Below are positions 47,488 through 59,554 of a DNA stretch of 64,000 nt, piece after piece. Location: the NCBI GenBank assembly GCA_020809705.1, contig CP085828.1, positions 2,976,001-3,040,000 of the forward strand, written 5' to 3'. Numbering within the stretch: position 1 is the first letter of the stretch; every line of letters starts with the position of its first letter. Under the pieces are notes generated by a model, which worked only from the letters and a program-made list of their open reading frames with translations, had not been told where the DNA came from and searched no databases. Position numbers and translations under genes: made by a program. This stretch comes from Calonectria ilicicola. Lineage: Eukaryota > Ascomycota > Sordariomycetes > Hypocreales > Nectriaceae.

Positions 47488-48471
47488 CTAGTGCAAAAGG
47501 AGAGATAGGGGAACTAATGGTGGTGTTCGCTGCCTCTGACGTACCGCTCGCGCCTTGTTTCTCTCGGCTCTCTTCTTAGCTTCTTCAACCTTTCGGTACT
47601 GCTCGTTCTCATCGTCAATCTCCTTGATTCGCTTGTCAATGTCTTGCATCATGCCGTCCTTGATCTGCTGCGGCACGCTGTCCCAATCCTGACCCGACGC
47701 CCCCAGGGCGATGGCTCGCATACGCCACCAATTGAGCTCGGCGAAGGCGTCGTTCAGCATGCCGCGGGTGTTGTCGAGAGCCTCAATGCGCTTGCGGCGA
47801 GACTTCTTGGCGGCGAGGTTGTTGCGCTCGCGTTCAATCTTCTGCACCTTTGTCGCAATGCGGTTGTTTTCCGCCTCAATGGCCAGGCGCTGCTCCCTGG
47901 TGATGCCCGACGGGAAGGACAGCCAGGTCTCGGGGTGCGGCTTGGGGGGGAGGTCGGCAATGTTGGAAGGAGGGAGGGCGGGGGCGTCCCTCTCGTACCG
48001 GTGCATGGCGGAGATGATCTCCGTCTCCCGGCGCAGGAACTCGGCGTGGGTCGTGTTCATGGGAACGGCGAGCCCGGCGTCCGTCATGGTGGCGCCTCCG
48101 ATGCGGACATCCTCGAGCATTGAATCCCAGTTGGCGGGAGGGATCTGGGGTGTCTGCACGACGAAAGGTATAGCGGGAGACTGGCTATCGATGGTGGGGT
48201 ATGGGACGTAGCTGGGGGTCATTGGAGGAGGACTTGTAAACGTCTGCGGAAGGGTCATGGGGAAGCCAGCGGCGGCGGCGGCGTTGACACGGTGCGGGAG
48301 GTGCTGCTGGGGCGACTCATACTCGTGGGTGTATCGAACCCGCTTCTGGATGTGCTCAGAGGACTGCATGCTGTATTCTGACGCGGCGTCGGGAGAAGAA
48401 TGATCTGTGGTTTCAGGGCTCGGGCTGCGCTCGACATAGTTGGCCCGCTTTCGTTCTCGTTGAGGTCGCAT
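47488..48471 (-). CDS. bZIP-like transcription factor
   Basis: Single exon, 327 residues, not assigned to a named factor. The first 125 residues are Ser/Pro/Gln-rich. A basic region fitting the bZIP signature N-x2-AA-x2-SR is visible in RERNNLAAKKSRRKRIEAL (about residues 216-234). It is followed by leucines at seven-residue spacing only through EALDNTRGMLNDAFAEL, then by NWWRMRAIALGASGQDW, so the zipper is short. The C terminus (about 275-320) is a highly charged helix rich in Lys, Glu and Arg. The start is the first ATG (48471), preceded by a long leader region. A DNA-binding dimer is the likely role; the broken zipper makes other nuclear roles possible. Confidence 0.72.
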   Translation of the reverse strand: MRPQRERKRANYVERSPSPETTDHSSPDAASEYSMQSSEHIQKRVRYTHEYESPQQHLPHRVNAAAAAGFPMTLPQTFTSPPPMTPSYVPYPTIDSQSPAIPFVVQTPQIPPANWDSMLEDVRIGGATMTDAGLAVPMNTTHAEFLRRETEIISAMHRYERDAPALPPSNIADLPPKPHPETWLSFPSGITREQRLAIEAENNRIATKVQKIERERNNLAAKKSRRKRIEALDNTRGMLNDAFAELNWWRMRAIALGASGQDWDSVPQQIKDGMMQDIDKRIKEIDDENEQYRKVEEAKKRAERNKARAVRQRQRTPPLVPLSLLLH

Positions 48472-50412
48472 CTTGTCTTGGGAGCCTGGGGATATGTATC
48501 GTCAGCTGCGGCCGACGTCGTCACGGTCAACCAAGGACGCCAGTGACTGACTGATTGGGCAAACAGTGTGCCCCAGGACTCAAACAGGAAACTCGGGGGG
48601 ACGACAAGTATGAGTATGATGCTTGTGTGTCAAGTGACACGGGTCCAAACGGGAGTTGGGTGTCGCTTGATGCGGTCAGCCGACGAAGGAGGGGGGGGGG
48701 GCGGATCAGTGAGTGATGTCGATGACAGATACCAAGCAGGATGAAGAGCAGAGAGAGCAGCAGTAGCAGCAGCAGTGGTTAAATACAAACGATACGTCAC
48801 TGGTCCCGATTTGTTGAGATGCACCCCCTAATGCATGGACAAGGAAAACAAATCAATGGTGGAACCACCAGACAGCTGCCCGAGAGAGAGAGAGAAGAGA
48901 GAGATTGTTTGTTGCTGAATAGCGGGCAGCACGTGGAGCGAATGGAAGAATAGCGACGGACCAAATCGAGGCAAAAGTGAGAAGAGGGCGACGACGGCCG
49001 TGAGTCAAAAACTTATAGACATACAATGGCCTAAATAATAAATACACCCAGAGGGGGGGCGGACAGAGTGAGAAATCCTACACGGTTGAAATTTTGTGAA
49101 TAGGAGTACACGAGTCCACGGCTGCGCTGCCGGCTGCGATTTCTGTCCATGATTCACCTTCACTTAAGCCACCCGCGGGGAATTTCCCATGGAATTCCGT
49201 TTTTTTTTTGCTTTAGCGAAATGTATCCCCATGGCTTGTAATACCATACCATTCGGGCGTACCGTGAACATGCCGACTTTGCTTGGGGTGCTTTATTTAG
49301 AACAGTGACGCTGTGCTCTCGGGAACGAGCCCAGAATAACTTGCTCATCCCTTCCCTCCCGCAAGCGATGCATATCACATAATTAGCAAAGAGCTCGGGA
49401 GACGTCTCCTTAGGGACTTGGACCACACATTCTCCTACCAACTCAAGGCTAACTAAATAAACTCTCCGCCACCGCTTATCCCGCCACGTTTCGGCTGCTC
49501 CCGCAAGCTTTCTTTTACTTTCTTTTTTTCTGCCATGTGGCAGTGAAACAAGACGGGCCAAAAAGAAACAAAGGACTTTGAAAAAGAAAAAAAAACACCA
49601 GCTTCCCTCCCCACATTGTGTGACAACTCCAGTGTGTCACTGAGGGGACAGCGAGAACAAAGATTCACAGGCGTCCTCGTATTGGCTAGCTGCAGCCTGA
49701 CACCTGCAGACGCCAAATACGAAAATACGACCACATGCTCATCATATGATGGTAAGAGAAAAAAAAAACTCTAATCCAACTACATGTGCAACTTGGCGTT
49801 ACTGACTCTCACTGTGTCAGTGACGACAAGGGTCTCAAAATACAACCAAATAAAAAAAACATGCTGTTGTAAGTGGGATCTGTCGAGTGAATCAGAGACG
49901 TGTGTGCCAAAGAGGCTAGACCCCGACGAATTGTCATTGTGCAAATACATCATGTCCAGTAAATACAATGAATAGCTACACACCCAGCTACTAACGTCGC
50001 ATCAACCAATATTGCACAAATGCCCACTAAATTTTCCCATTGCTCGTCCCTCATTCCGTCATATATACGTAAAGCTAGCTGCTCCAACTAGAAAAAAAAA
50101 ACACGAATTTCAATATACAAAAAGGTCTAGATAGCTCAACATGCAGACAAACCAAGGTACAACAACACCCCCCAAATGAAAGACGAAAAAAATACCCCAA
50201 TAGACCAAAGATACTTGCTTACAAACCTTTACCGTGTTGACGAGAACCATCGCGCCATGTTCCCTCCCATGTTTCCTGACCCTTCCATTCGCTTATCGCT
50301 TGCTACAAACAGCCACTGCCGCCATATTTCCCAGCCCGCCTGAGGCAGTTCGCTTTTCCCAGTTCCAAGTCAAAGACTCCATATACGCCAGCGTCTTCCT
50401 ACATAACATCAA
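48472..50412. other. Tandem intergenic region (bZIP promoter, xyr1 3' end)
   Basis: About 1.9 kb. The left half is the promoter and leader of the bZIP-like gene, with a GA repeat near 48882-48904 and a G run near 48691-48701. The right half is AT-rich and includes the xyr1 3' end. No gene is supported. Confidence 0.5.
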
Positions 50413-53355
50413 CTACAAGGCGAGGCCAGTTCCGTCGCCAGTCCATCGATACAACGACAGGAGCTCTCGTCGGCGCTGGTGCTGCTCCCCCAGATCTTCG
50501 GGCACACGCCCTCGTACCTGAGCTAGTGCACTGCGCATAACCTTGCTAAACTTTCTCTACACGCCCATTGCGTTAGTATAAACCTCAAGCTATTGCTGAA
50601 CCACATGGTTCTAGTCTGACTTACCTGATACTCAGTGTTCAGCGTCACAACGCATGCCTCGTGTGCCCGAACAATCGTTTCGCAAGCCTTGGCGACACTG
50701 GGGGATGCCTCGCATTGCAGCTTGTCCGCAATCAACAGTAAAAGGAATGACCCTTGCAATAAATATATCCCAAAGAAGAATGGCATAAACTCCAGGCCTG
50801 GGTCATATTCTAGTATCTGATTGATAGCCTCCGCAGCTGCAACGGCATGGCTTGTAGCCGTGATGAAGCCTTCAGACGAGATCCAGAGATCTTCATCATC
50901 TAGCAGGTTAATGGGGTCCCATTTACCCGTCAATAATATGTGCAGTACGTGCATAACATGAGTACCATATGCAACAACTATGCGGGTCTGGATGTCATTC
51001 TCAGTCAGTCGACTGGATGCATTCGTGTGAACAGAGTGAACAGAAGGCGTGTGCATGTCGGTGACTACTCCGTGTGGATCCCCATTTTCAATAGCATCGG
51101 ATTTATCTTCTGTCGCCCTGGATGTATTGTTTTGCTCAAACACCTTTAAGCTCTGCTCGTATGTTTCCAAATGCCGAGATATTTCAGCCGTTTGCATCTC
51201 CCATTCATGTGCTAGACGGAAACCCAGCCCGAAACGGGGATGGTTTCTAGCATGGTGCAGGTCAACAATTTCACCGAGGATTGTCATGAGAGGGAGGAAA
51301 TATCCGAAGATACTATGGCCCCGACACTCAAACTGAGGTCCTCGAGCCTGGGAGTCATCCGTCTCAAATCCATCGGGGACCGAGTTGAGTAGATTAGGGT
51401 CCGTGTTGGGACTTGGAAAATTACCAAAATCGCCACTCTGCCAGACGTTGTCGTCCATCGGTTGCAATAGCCCTTCGCATTCAACATCAAGAAGAAAGAG
51501 AGGGCGGTTGTAGCAGAGAGCTAGATGTCTGTCTACAATGTAGATCAGCCACCAAATCCTCCGCCTCTCTTCTCGCTCCTCCTCTGTAACAAATCCAGGG
51601 CTATTGCGATGGATATCATGCTCATCGGTTCCAGGACTATCCATAACATTTCCATCGTGTATAATCGGAGCATGGTTGGGTGGAAGCTCTCGGCCCAGTT
51701 TCAGCTCGCGTGCCAGTGACCAGGCAGCATTCCACCACCGCACGCTAGCACCTTTGTATTCGCTTGCCGAGACCACAACTGCAAGATGAATGTAAGTAAT
51801 CACATCATCCAAGCTTCCCGCAGCTCCAAAGGGTCCAGATTCTCCTGCCAGGGCATCCAAGCTGACAGACCCAGGCATAGCTACCCCAAGACCTCCCAAG
51901 GCAACTCCATCAGCAACAGGACTTGGCGCATCTCCAGGGGCAGTATGGATGAGTGGTTTGAGCAGGCAAACCGTTAGCTCGAGAAGCTTTTGACAGATCT
52001 TGGCGCGGGCCGAAGGGGTATTGGCCAAAAAGGGCGCGTCGCTCGTTTGGGCAGCTACCCAAAGCATGCTTGCAAGAAGTGCTGGTTGGCAGTGCCTTGG
52101 CTTGGTTGGGTGAAGAAAAGACTTCTTGCGAAGCACGAATCCTAAAACGTATGGGGACATGGGATGCATCTGAGCCGACGAAGACGACTGAAAGTACAAA
52201 TCCACAAGATCGCAAGCCAGAGACACCGGAATGATACCCCCCAGATGAGGTACAAGGGGTTCAAGCACCGAATATCTAAGTTTGGCATTTCCAAAATTGG
52301 CCTGGGGAACCTGTGGTTGAAATTGGTTAGGGGGCGAGGCCATGGATATGCCCCAGCCAGGTGAAGCACCGCCTCCCATATGATATCCCAAGGGAGTGCT
52401 TGCCAATCTAAAGCCCGGGTTGGTCGAGAAATTTGGTGGGCTCTGCGTCTGAATAGCATACAAGTCGGGATATCCCGAGATGCTGCCTCGCCCATTAGCG
52501 TAGGCTTGGTGCGCCAAACTCTGACCATCTAATCCCTGGGAATCATAAGCATGTGTCACCGCACCAAAGCCGTTGAGATCGATTCCTGCGGAGCCGTTTA
52601 GTTGTTCTCCATCTAGAGAGTGCGGTCCTGCGAGGTGAGGTTGATCGTTGAGATCGCCGAGCCTGTCCAGAGGGTCCAATCCATCAGCCTGTTGCATGGA
52701 ATCGTCGCCTCGATCGGTGGTAGATTTGTCGCTCAGGCTCTGCGCGCGGCCGCCAATGGTTTGCAATGGTGGTGAACAGGCGGGCATAGTGTCGGATCGA
52801 TTTTCATTTGCCTGGCCGCCATCCATACCCAGGCCGTCTGCTTGTTGAGCACCTTGTCCTGCTGCAGCCTGAGCTGCAGCTTGTTGTGCCAGCTCTTTCC
52901 TCGAAGCTTTGCCTCGCTTCTTTCTTTCACGGATATATTCACACCCAAGACCAAATTCTATTCATGTCAATGGAAGAACACGCGGTGTTGGCTTTGAACC
53001 TACCGATGCAGTGTGCACAGGGATGCTGACCGTCGCATTTCGTTCGCAACTGGTTGCACTGATCGCAAGCTCGGCTGATTCTCCTTCTGATGGGACCGGA
53101 GGTTCCTGATGCGCGGGAGCCCGATCCATATGGATGCTGACGAGGTTTCATCTGTGGTCCGGTTCTCACAAGATGGTGGTTGCTCGGCACCCCAGACGGC
53201 TGTTGTAAATGTTGGATAGGATACTGGGAGCCATGACCTAATGCCTCAAGACTGTTGGATTGCATTTGAGGCTGCGCACCATGCCCGTTGGGTGAGAGGG
53301 CAGATGATGATATGTTTTGATAGGGCGAGAAACGCTGGAGAGGGTTTGACAACAT
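50413..53355 (-). CDS. xyr1: Xylanolytic activator Xyr1/XlnR
   Basis: Three exons, complement(50413..50556, 50625..52957, 53004..53355), 942 residues, close to the known Xyr1 length of 940. Xyr1/XlnR is a nuclear activator of xylanase, xylose-pathway and, in some species, cellulase genes. The Zn2Cys6 cluster is complete: Cys 97, 100, 107, 113, 116 and 123 in [19 protein letters not shown] and CIEFGLGC, followed by the basic [16 protein letters not shown]. The middle region ([38 protein letters not shown]) and the fungal TF domain ([53 protein letters not shown]) are those of this family. The last exon, [17 protein letters not shown] to [12 protein letters not shown], is only reached after a third splice at 50624/50557. 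Intron 1 splits the zinc cluster before its last cysteine. Confidence 0.94.
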
Positions 53356-56300
53356 CTTGTCTACCTCTAGTTCGACAATGTCTGCGTCGAACGTTAGGGT
53401 TTTGGTTTTTTATTAAAGCCAAGGTCGCAAACTGTCGGTGAGTTTGAGACACGATTAAGAGATGAGGGTTGCTTTAGAGGAATGCGCTTGCAGCAGGGAT
53501 GTACTTGGTGCCAAACACCGCCTCGCAGCAGGTGAGGCAGCAGTAGAGCGAAATGCGCAACTACTGTTGGAGTCTTTAACGCCAGGCGTGAAGCCTCGTC
53601 CTTGGAAAAGAGGTGTGGCAGTGTTCGCAGCTGTGGTAAGGTCTATGGCGAAGAGGGTCAGATTTAACTCTTTCCAGGCAGAAAGTTACTGTTTGCGGGG
53701 AAGGATGGGGGAAGATTGGGGGTGGGCAGGTCTGAGTTGTGTCGCGCGCCAATCGAGCATGGGTGCCAAGGGCGTCAGATCAACACAGAAGACCACCACG
53801 CGGCGCAGTGTTGATGGAGGGAGGGGGGTTCGTGGGTTAATGTCAGAGCGACTTTGTGATGCCAGAGATGTGACAGAAACGAACGTAGCCGAAATTTGAC
53901 TCGGAAGTTGGAGCATACCGGGTCTTTCAGGAAATGTAACGGCGAGCGCGTGTAAGAGAGGAGTGCATGGGGGGAGTCGGGGTTGGGACCACGACGTGGT
54001 GCGACATGGGACACATAGCAAGAAATAAGAAAGACGCTCACCACGTTGTCGATCGAAGATCTTCGCCACGGGCGCAAGGCACGGTTCTGACTGTAACCGA
54101 GTTTCGCCTCTTCCCGATGTGGTTGATGTACGTGAATCTCAAATGGTTATTGCGGAGAGCCGGGGAAGGCAATGAGTTAGGTGGTGTGATAGACGCTCTT
54201 GTTCTTGTTATTGGCGGTTTTCAGGATCACAAACGGCTTTCTGAGCAGAACCAGGCCAGGTTTCTCTTCACATTTGTCCCGTCCGGAATATGGTGATCGA
54301 GAGGAGTGGCGGCGAGGTGATCAGGCCAAGTCAGTCAGACGAGTAAAACCATCAGTCGCACTTTCACAGCCCACGGCGAACTTGTGTCGCAATCGCCTGG
54401 AGGATTCATAGGAAAGGATGAATCCAGAGTCAATCACCGAGATCCTGTAGCGCTCAATTGGATCGAAAGGTCGAGAGCGTGTGCAAAAAGGACGACAACT
54501 CGCATCCCGGCAGGCGCGAAAGTATATACCAGGCGCTGCAAAGCGGGTGACGGCGGGTTGTGTGAGGGGGAGGAGACCATACAGTGGTTTTTTTTTCTCT
54601 CGCCCTGCAGCAGCTCCAATCAGCTCGTGACCACTAACCGGGGCCCAAAGTGATTCCCGTAGGGGACGATGCTGCGCTTCTAGGCACTGGAGCGAGCGAA
54701 TGGGTCGCTTATTCGGTATGGGGTAATGAGTACTTTAGCTCCAAGCTTCAGAGCGAGGTCCCGCCGAAGGTGGGTTGAATGGGCAGATGTGGAGGTGGTG
54801 GAGGTGGAGTTGGCAAGGAGTATGGCCCAACAGGCTCTTGAATTTGTGGGAATGAGGCATCTGCCATCCCACTTGGCTCTTTAATCAACTGAAATGGGAT
54901 TGTATTAGACCAAGCAAACGGCGAAGGCTCTATTCTGCATCGATGGCCGAAGCCATTTGCATGCCAGCCGTTCCCTCGGCTGAGGCTATCTCTCCCATGG
55001 CGACCTGCCTGACAACACGACCCGAACCGACCAGGGGTCAGTCCATCACCAAGAGGGGCCGAGGTGTGGAGAATCAGATGGGCACCCAAATCCCATCCAC
55101 ATGGCACCAAAGGCTTCCAATGCGGACAAGGAGCTTTGGACCCTAGCTTATTCCGGGGGCGCATGGGGTAGAGAGATGAGCGAGATGGGAAATGGTGGCA
55201 CCTCGTCTACCACGTCTCAAGTAGCCTTCAGGGCGTGAGACAAATGGGCTGGAACCTGACTCCTTTCAGACGGAAATCCTTCCATTTCTTCAAGGTTGCC
55301 GTTTATCGCCAACGGTTTGTCTTGGCACACCAGTCTTCAAGTCTAGGACCCGGATTGGATCGCCGATGCCCAGGGTGGCTAGCCTTGGTCGTAAACTGAA
55401 TTTCGGGAACGAACGGCAATGCATCTCCTGGTCAGATACCTGATTCCATCAGAATTTTACCTTATTGTCTTCAGTTTACAGTGAGGTGGAATAGCTGCTG
55501 ACCTCGGAAGGATCTGGTGTGCGTTGGAAGATGCCATGGCACCGTCGGCCCAGCTGTCATTGACTATGACTGAATGGACTCACCACGTATACAGCATGGC
55601 ATTAAACGAGCGGGCCGTGACCAGCCTTAACAGAATCTGGGGGAGTATAATGCAGCCACGGCTGTGGCGACGCACCCCATAATGCCCGTGGTGCATTTGC
55701 CTTGTTTCCGATGTCGACGGCTTTCTTGGACGGAGCCTCGGGACGGGGACCACACACCTCAAGCAACGGGTTCGTGCTGACGTTGGCGCTGTGACTAGGA
55801 GGAGGGGGGGAGGCTACTGGTGTCCGTCCAGTATGCGGCAATGCTGGCGCGAGGGATACGAAGACGTCACCAGCTCTGGAGCCGCCTCTGCTTGGTGATG
55901 AGTAGCGTCGATAGCCGCCGTCAGAGACGAATGACGGCTTCGGCGACTACTCCACCGACGATGCGAGGGGATACCCCCAACACCCACCGCCAGTGTAATT
56001 AGCTGTGTGGAGAATGCAGTCGAGTCTCGAAATGGGTGGCATACCGAACTCCCCGGACGCAGCCAACCGCAACTGCTTAACTATCCCCGGATTTTCTTGC
56101 AAGTGGGGTTCCGTTCGATGCACAGAGCTAACTCTCGTCTGTGGGAGGGAGGTTGGCAGGTCAGACCTGAAGTGGACAATAGAAGCTGCCAGCTGCGTGA
56201 TGCAAGTGGTCAACTGCATGGCCCATGGTCCCTTATAGGGATGGGATGTACAATGCCCCTACCCTTGCTGCCTTGATACCCTGGTCTGGCTTGTCTAGCT

Positions 56301-59300
56301 CGTCTGGCTCGTCTGGCTCGGTCTGGCTTGGCCTGGCCTTGTTGCAAACCAAACCCAGCCCAGCTGCATGTACTTTCCCACATGCACCTCTTTTTTTAAC
56401 GTCTGCCCCGGCGGTTACTGTTTGAGACGCATTCCAAATCTTTAGCACGCTGCCCGCCAACCTAACCCCCTAGCTCGCCCAGGTAGGTAGGTACTTAACA
56501 TGGCCGCTGACATGGAGCACCGCAGAGGTGTCATTCTGATGATTTCCTTCTTTCCGAGCACCAGATATTTTGGGCATTGAAGCTTCCCCTCAGTTGGACC
56601 CAAGGTTGGGACCAAGGGAAGGCAGGGAATGTAGATGGCACCCAGAGGAACCTTCTTCGAGTGCGCAATCGCCAGCTTACCCAAGTTGGTAGGTCCCTCT
56701 CTCCTACCCGCCTACCCACATGCATCCTCTGCATCCTCTCATCCCTCCTGGGAAGTTTTTTCTCTCTCCATATCGCGAATAAAGAAGTAATGGCGCTTTT
56801 CTTGAGCATCGCCTTGCCACATGGCCTGTTTCTCGTGGCCACATCGAGCTGGTCGTTGCTCAAAAGTGCTTGTTCTGTTGTTGCATCCTCTACCGTTACA
56901 TTTTCGCGCTCCAATAGCGTGACAATCGCAAAGCGCCAGCACCACCACATTCGCCCATCCCATCCCCTTGCCCGTCGCAGCCACCGCATCGCATTGAGGC
57001 GCTCCATCCACGGTTCCATGGGTTCCAGGCATTCTGGACCCCAAGGGCCCGCGGGCGCAATGGCAACCGACGCAACGTCGAGCCGGCACTTGGACAGCGC
57101 TTACTTGAATGGCGAAGGGTACAGCCTCCAGATGGGAATCCTCACAGGCCTGCGCAGTCATGCGAGGTGCATCCGGCCGGCCCCATGCCACCCGCGGCCT
57201 ACGAGCGCGACAGCCCCGACCGCTACAACACCTGCCATCCCATCTCATCGCTCACTGCCCTAGGCACATGGCACATGTGCTCGTCCGCCAACCCGCCCAC
57301 CGGAAGCCTCATGTGTGGCGCCGAGACAGGAAACGGGGGCCGGGCCGAATCCCCACTCGCCCGCTTCAACAGCCCTCCTCTTCACAACCCCAGTCCTCAG
57401 CACCCTGTTTGACCCGTCCTTGATCACCATCAACCATGTTGACCTACTCACCTGCCTTGCAGCGGTCGCACAACCCACTCAACCACTGCAGTTCTTGCAT
57501 CGCAACAAATGCCTGAGAGCAGCGACATTGTATGGCAGTCATGTTACCCACCCATTCCCAGCCTCCACCACGTGGCTCCAGCTTGTACGGTCTTCATCAG
57601 CCCTGGCCAGACGCTCGCCAACGTTACGGCCTCCCCCGCTATAGTCATCACGGGGAACTGGTCCGGGGGCAAACAGCCCAATGCAGTCCTACCTCCCCAC
57701 TCTTGGCACTGTCGTCTGTGCTGGTCTCGTCAAAGTCTCATGTCACACAAAACGAATACCCATGCTAACAAAGTTCATCTGCCCTCGCCATTGCAAACTC
57801 GCCCGAATATCTGACGTGTTAGGAACTTTGCGAACTGTGCTGAACCACTACCGCATGACATGATAAGCTCTCTCCCAACTTATTGGCTGAACTTGTGCAC
57901 TGGACCCTACTACATTCCAGCATTGTTTAAACACCTGCCTGAAATAACAGGGTGGTACCGAGGCTTTGAATCGTCAAAAAGGCTTGATACACCTTCGGTC
58001 AACAATGTCTACTACTTCAATATGCAATCAAATCACCCTTGAGCGGTGTGTGTGGGTGTACCAGCATCGAAAATGTAAGTGGAGGGTTAGTCTGAATTTT
58101 CATGTGTTGCAAGAAGCCCCAGGGTCACGGTTTAACTGCCATTTTGAGAAACTATTTCGCAGGACCTTCCAATCCTGGATGAACAGCCTTTGCCCTACAG
58201 ATCTCAGTAATGGGAGCTTGTTATTCGTCTGATCTTCTCAAATTTGATTACTTCAACATAACAACGTCTAACTCTCCATCACATGTTTATTGATTCGTTA
58301 TCTGTTTCATGCGCCAATCAAGACACCATGCGCAGAGCGCTGTTCTCAACTAAAATCTCAACCAATTGCGCCATCTTATTAGTTGTGAATTATTCAGTAA
58401 TCAACAGCTTGTTGCAGCTTCTTTGGTTTCATTGTTCATCGGCGAGGTCGCATTCGCGATATTGACTTTAGTAGGCACATCCCCCGATTCAACGCCAAGG
58501 ATCCAGCGGCCTTGAACGAACGGCACTGGCTCCAACATACGTAGTCCCACTAGAAGCGGCATTCATGGGACCCTAGTATGGTGCTTAGGGAATTTTCTGG
58601 GCGTTGAACTTCTTCTCAAGCGCTACCTCACACGGGCGCAATATAGTGTCGGTCCCCGCGTCGGCTATCGACCCGACATGATCATCGCAAAAAGTTTCCT
58701 TAACGTTTATGCTTGAATAACGTCAGCTAACTGAGCCCTGCGGCGAGGAATATACGCAAATGTTGCGAGCCTATCAGGCTTCTTGAAGGTCCCGGTCTAT
58801 CAACTGCGGACCTCGGGTGTACAAAAGCCGAGGAGTAAGACACATACATACCTGACAGGCCATTTGTGAAGCGACCTGTCATTTCCCGCCGTGCGCCTGG
58901 CCATCACTTAACAAACTTCTAAAACACACCCCGGGCGACAATGCAGTCTGGTTTGTAGTCTTGCCAGGGGCAGCCTACCCTATGCCTCCTCAAAGGGGGT
59001 AGGCAGCAGGAAATGAACTAGCAAGGGGTAAGATGGCTTCTTCATGTTAGCTTCTAGAACTTGTAGAATTCCATATTGCCTGAGATATTATAACAATTTG
59101 GGGGAGCTTGGGGGCATTTGATGAAACACCCTTGAATCAAAGTATCATGACGTTCCAGAGTTTGGGGCTACATTGGACGAAACGGCATTCAGTTGCTTTG
59201 CTATAGAGCCATTGAGTGCTGCCTAACGAGCTACAGATTTTGCGAGAATCATCACTTAGGCAATAAGCTTGAGAATCTAAGCCGGATTCAAGGCATGGAT

Positions 59301-59554
59301 TTCCTATATTGCCTTCTTTTTACTCTTTGGGAGAAAAGGGGTTATGTAACAGGCGGTGTGCCAGAATCTCAAAACATTTCATTTGCACCCATATAGCTCG
59401 CAACTATTCGACAGGGTATCACAAGGTTAGTGACCGATTCAAACGCCATCTTTCAGCCGAGCCCCAAACTCCTGACCTGCTCCAGCCACCGAGCGTGGTA
59501 TAATGTATGTAGACGTAGTAAGAAAGACATTTTCCGTTCGGGGTATTTACATGC
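53356..59554. other. 6.2 kb without a supportable gene
   Basis: Contains the xyr1 promoter and leader on its left. Long regulators' leaders are common for XlnR-type genes, but 6.2 kb is large for this window. Noted inside are G-rich tracts, an imperfect TCTGGCTCG repeat (56284-56335), and a GC-rich segment (about 56940-57420) with open frames in more than one phase. From about 57800 to 59500 the sequence is more AT-rich with short open frames only. I see no terminal inverted repeats, tRNA or transposase. Confidence 0.45.
56284..56335. repeat. Imperfect TCTGGCTCG tandem repeat
   Basis: Five to six imperfect copies of a nine- to ten-base unit related to TCTGGCTCG, with substitutions to TCTAGCTCG and TCTGGCTTG. 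It lies in non-coding sequence. Confidence 0.7.

Noticed and set aside
53462..55164. Open frames of 127-145 codons upstream of xyr1
   Set aside because: They overlap on opposite strands, show no conserved-looking segments, and lie where the xyr1 promoter and leader are expected.
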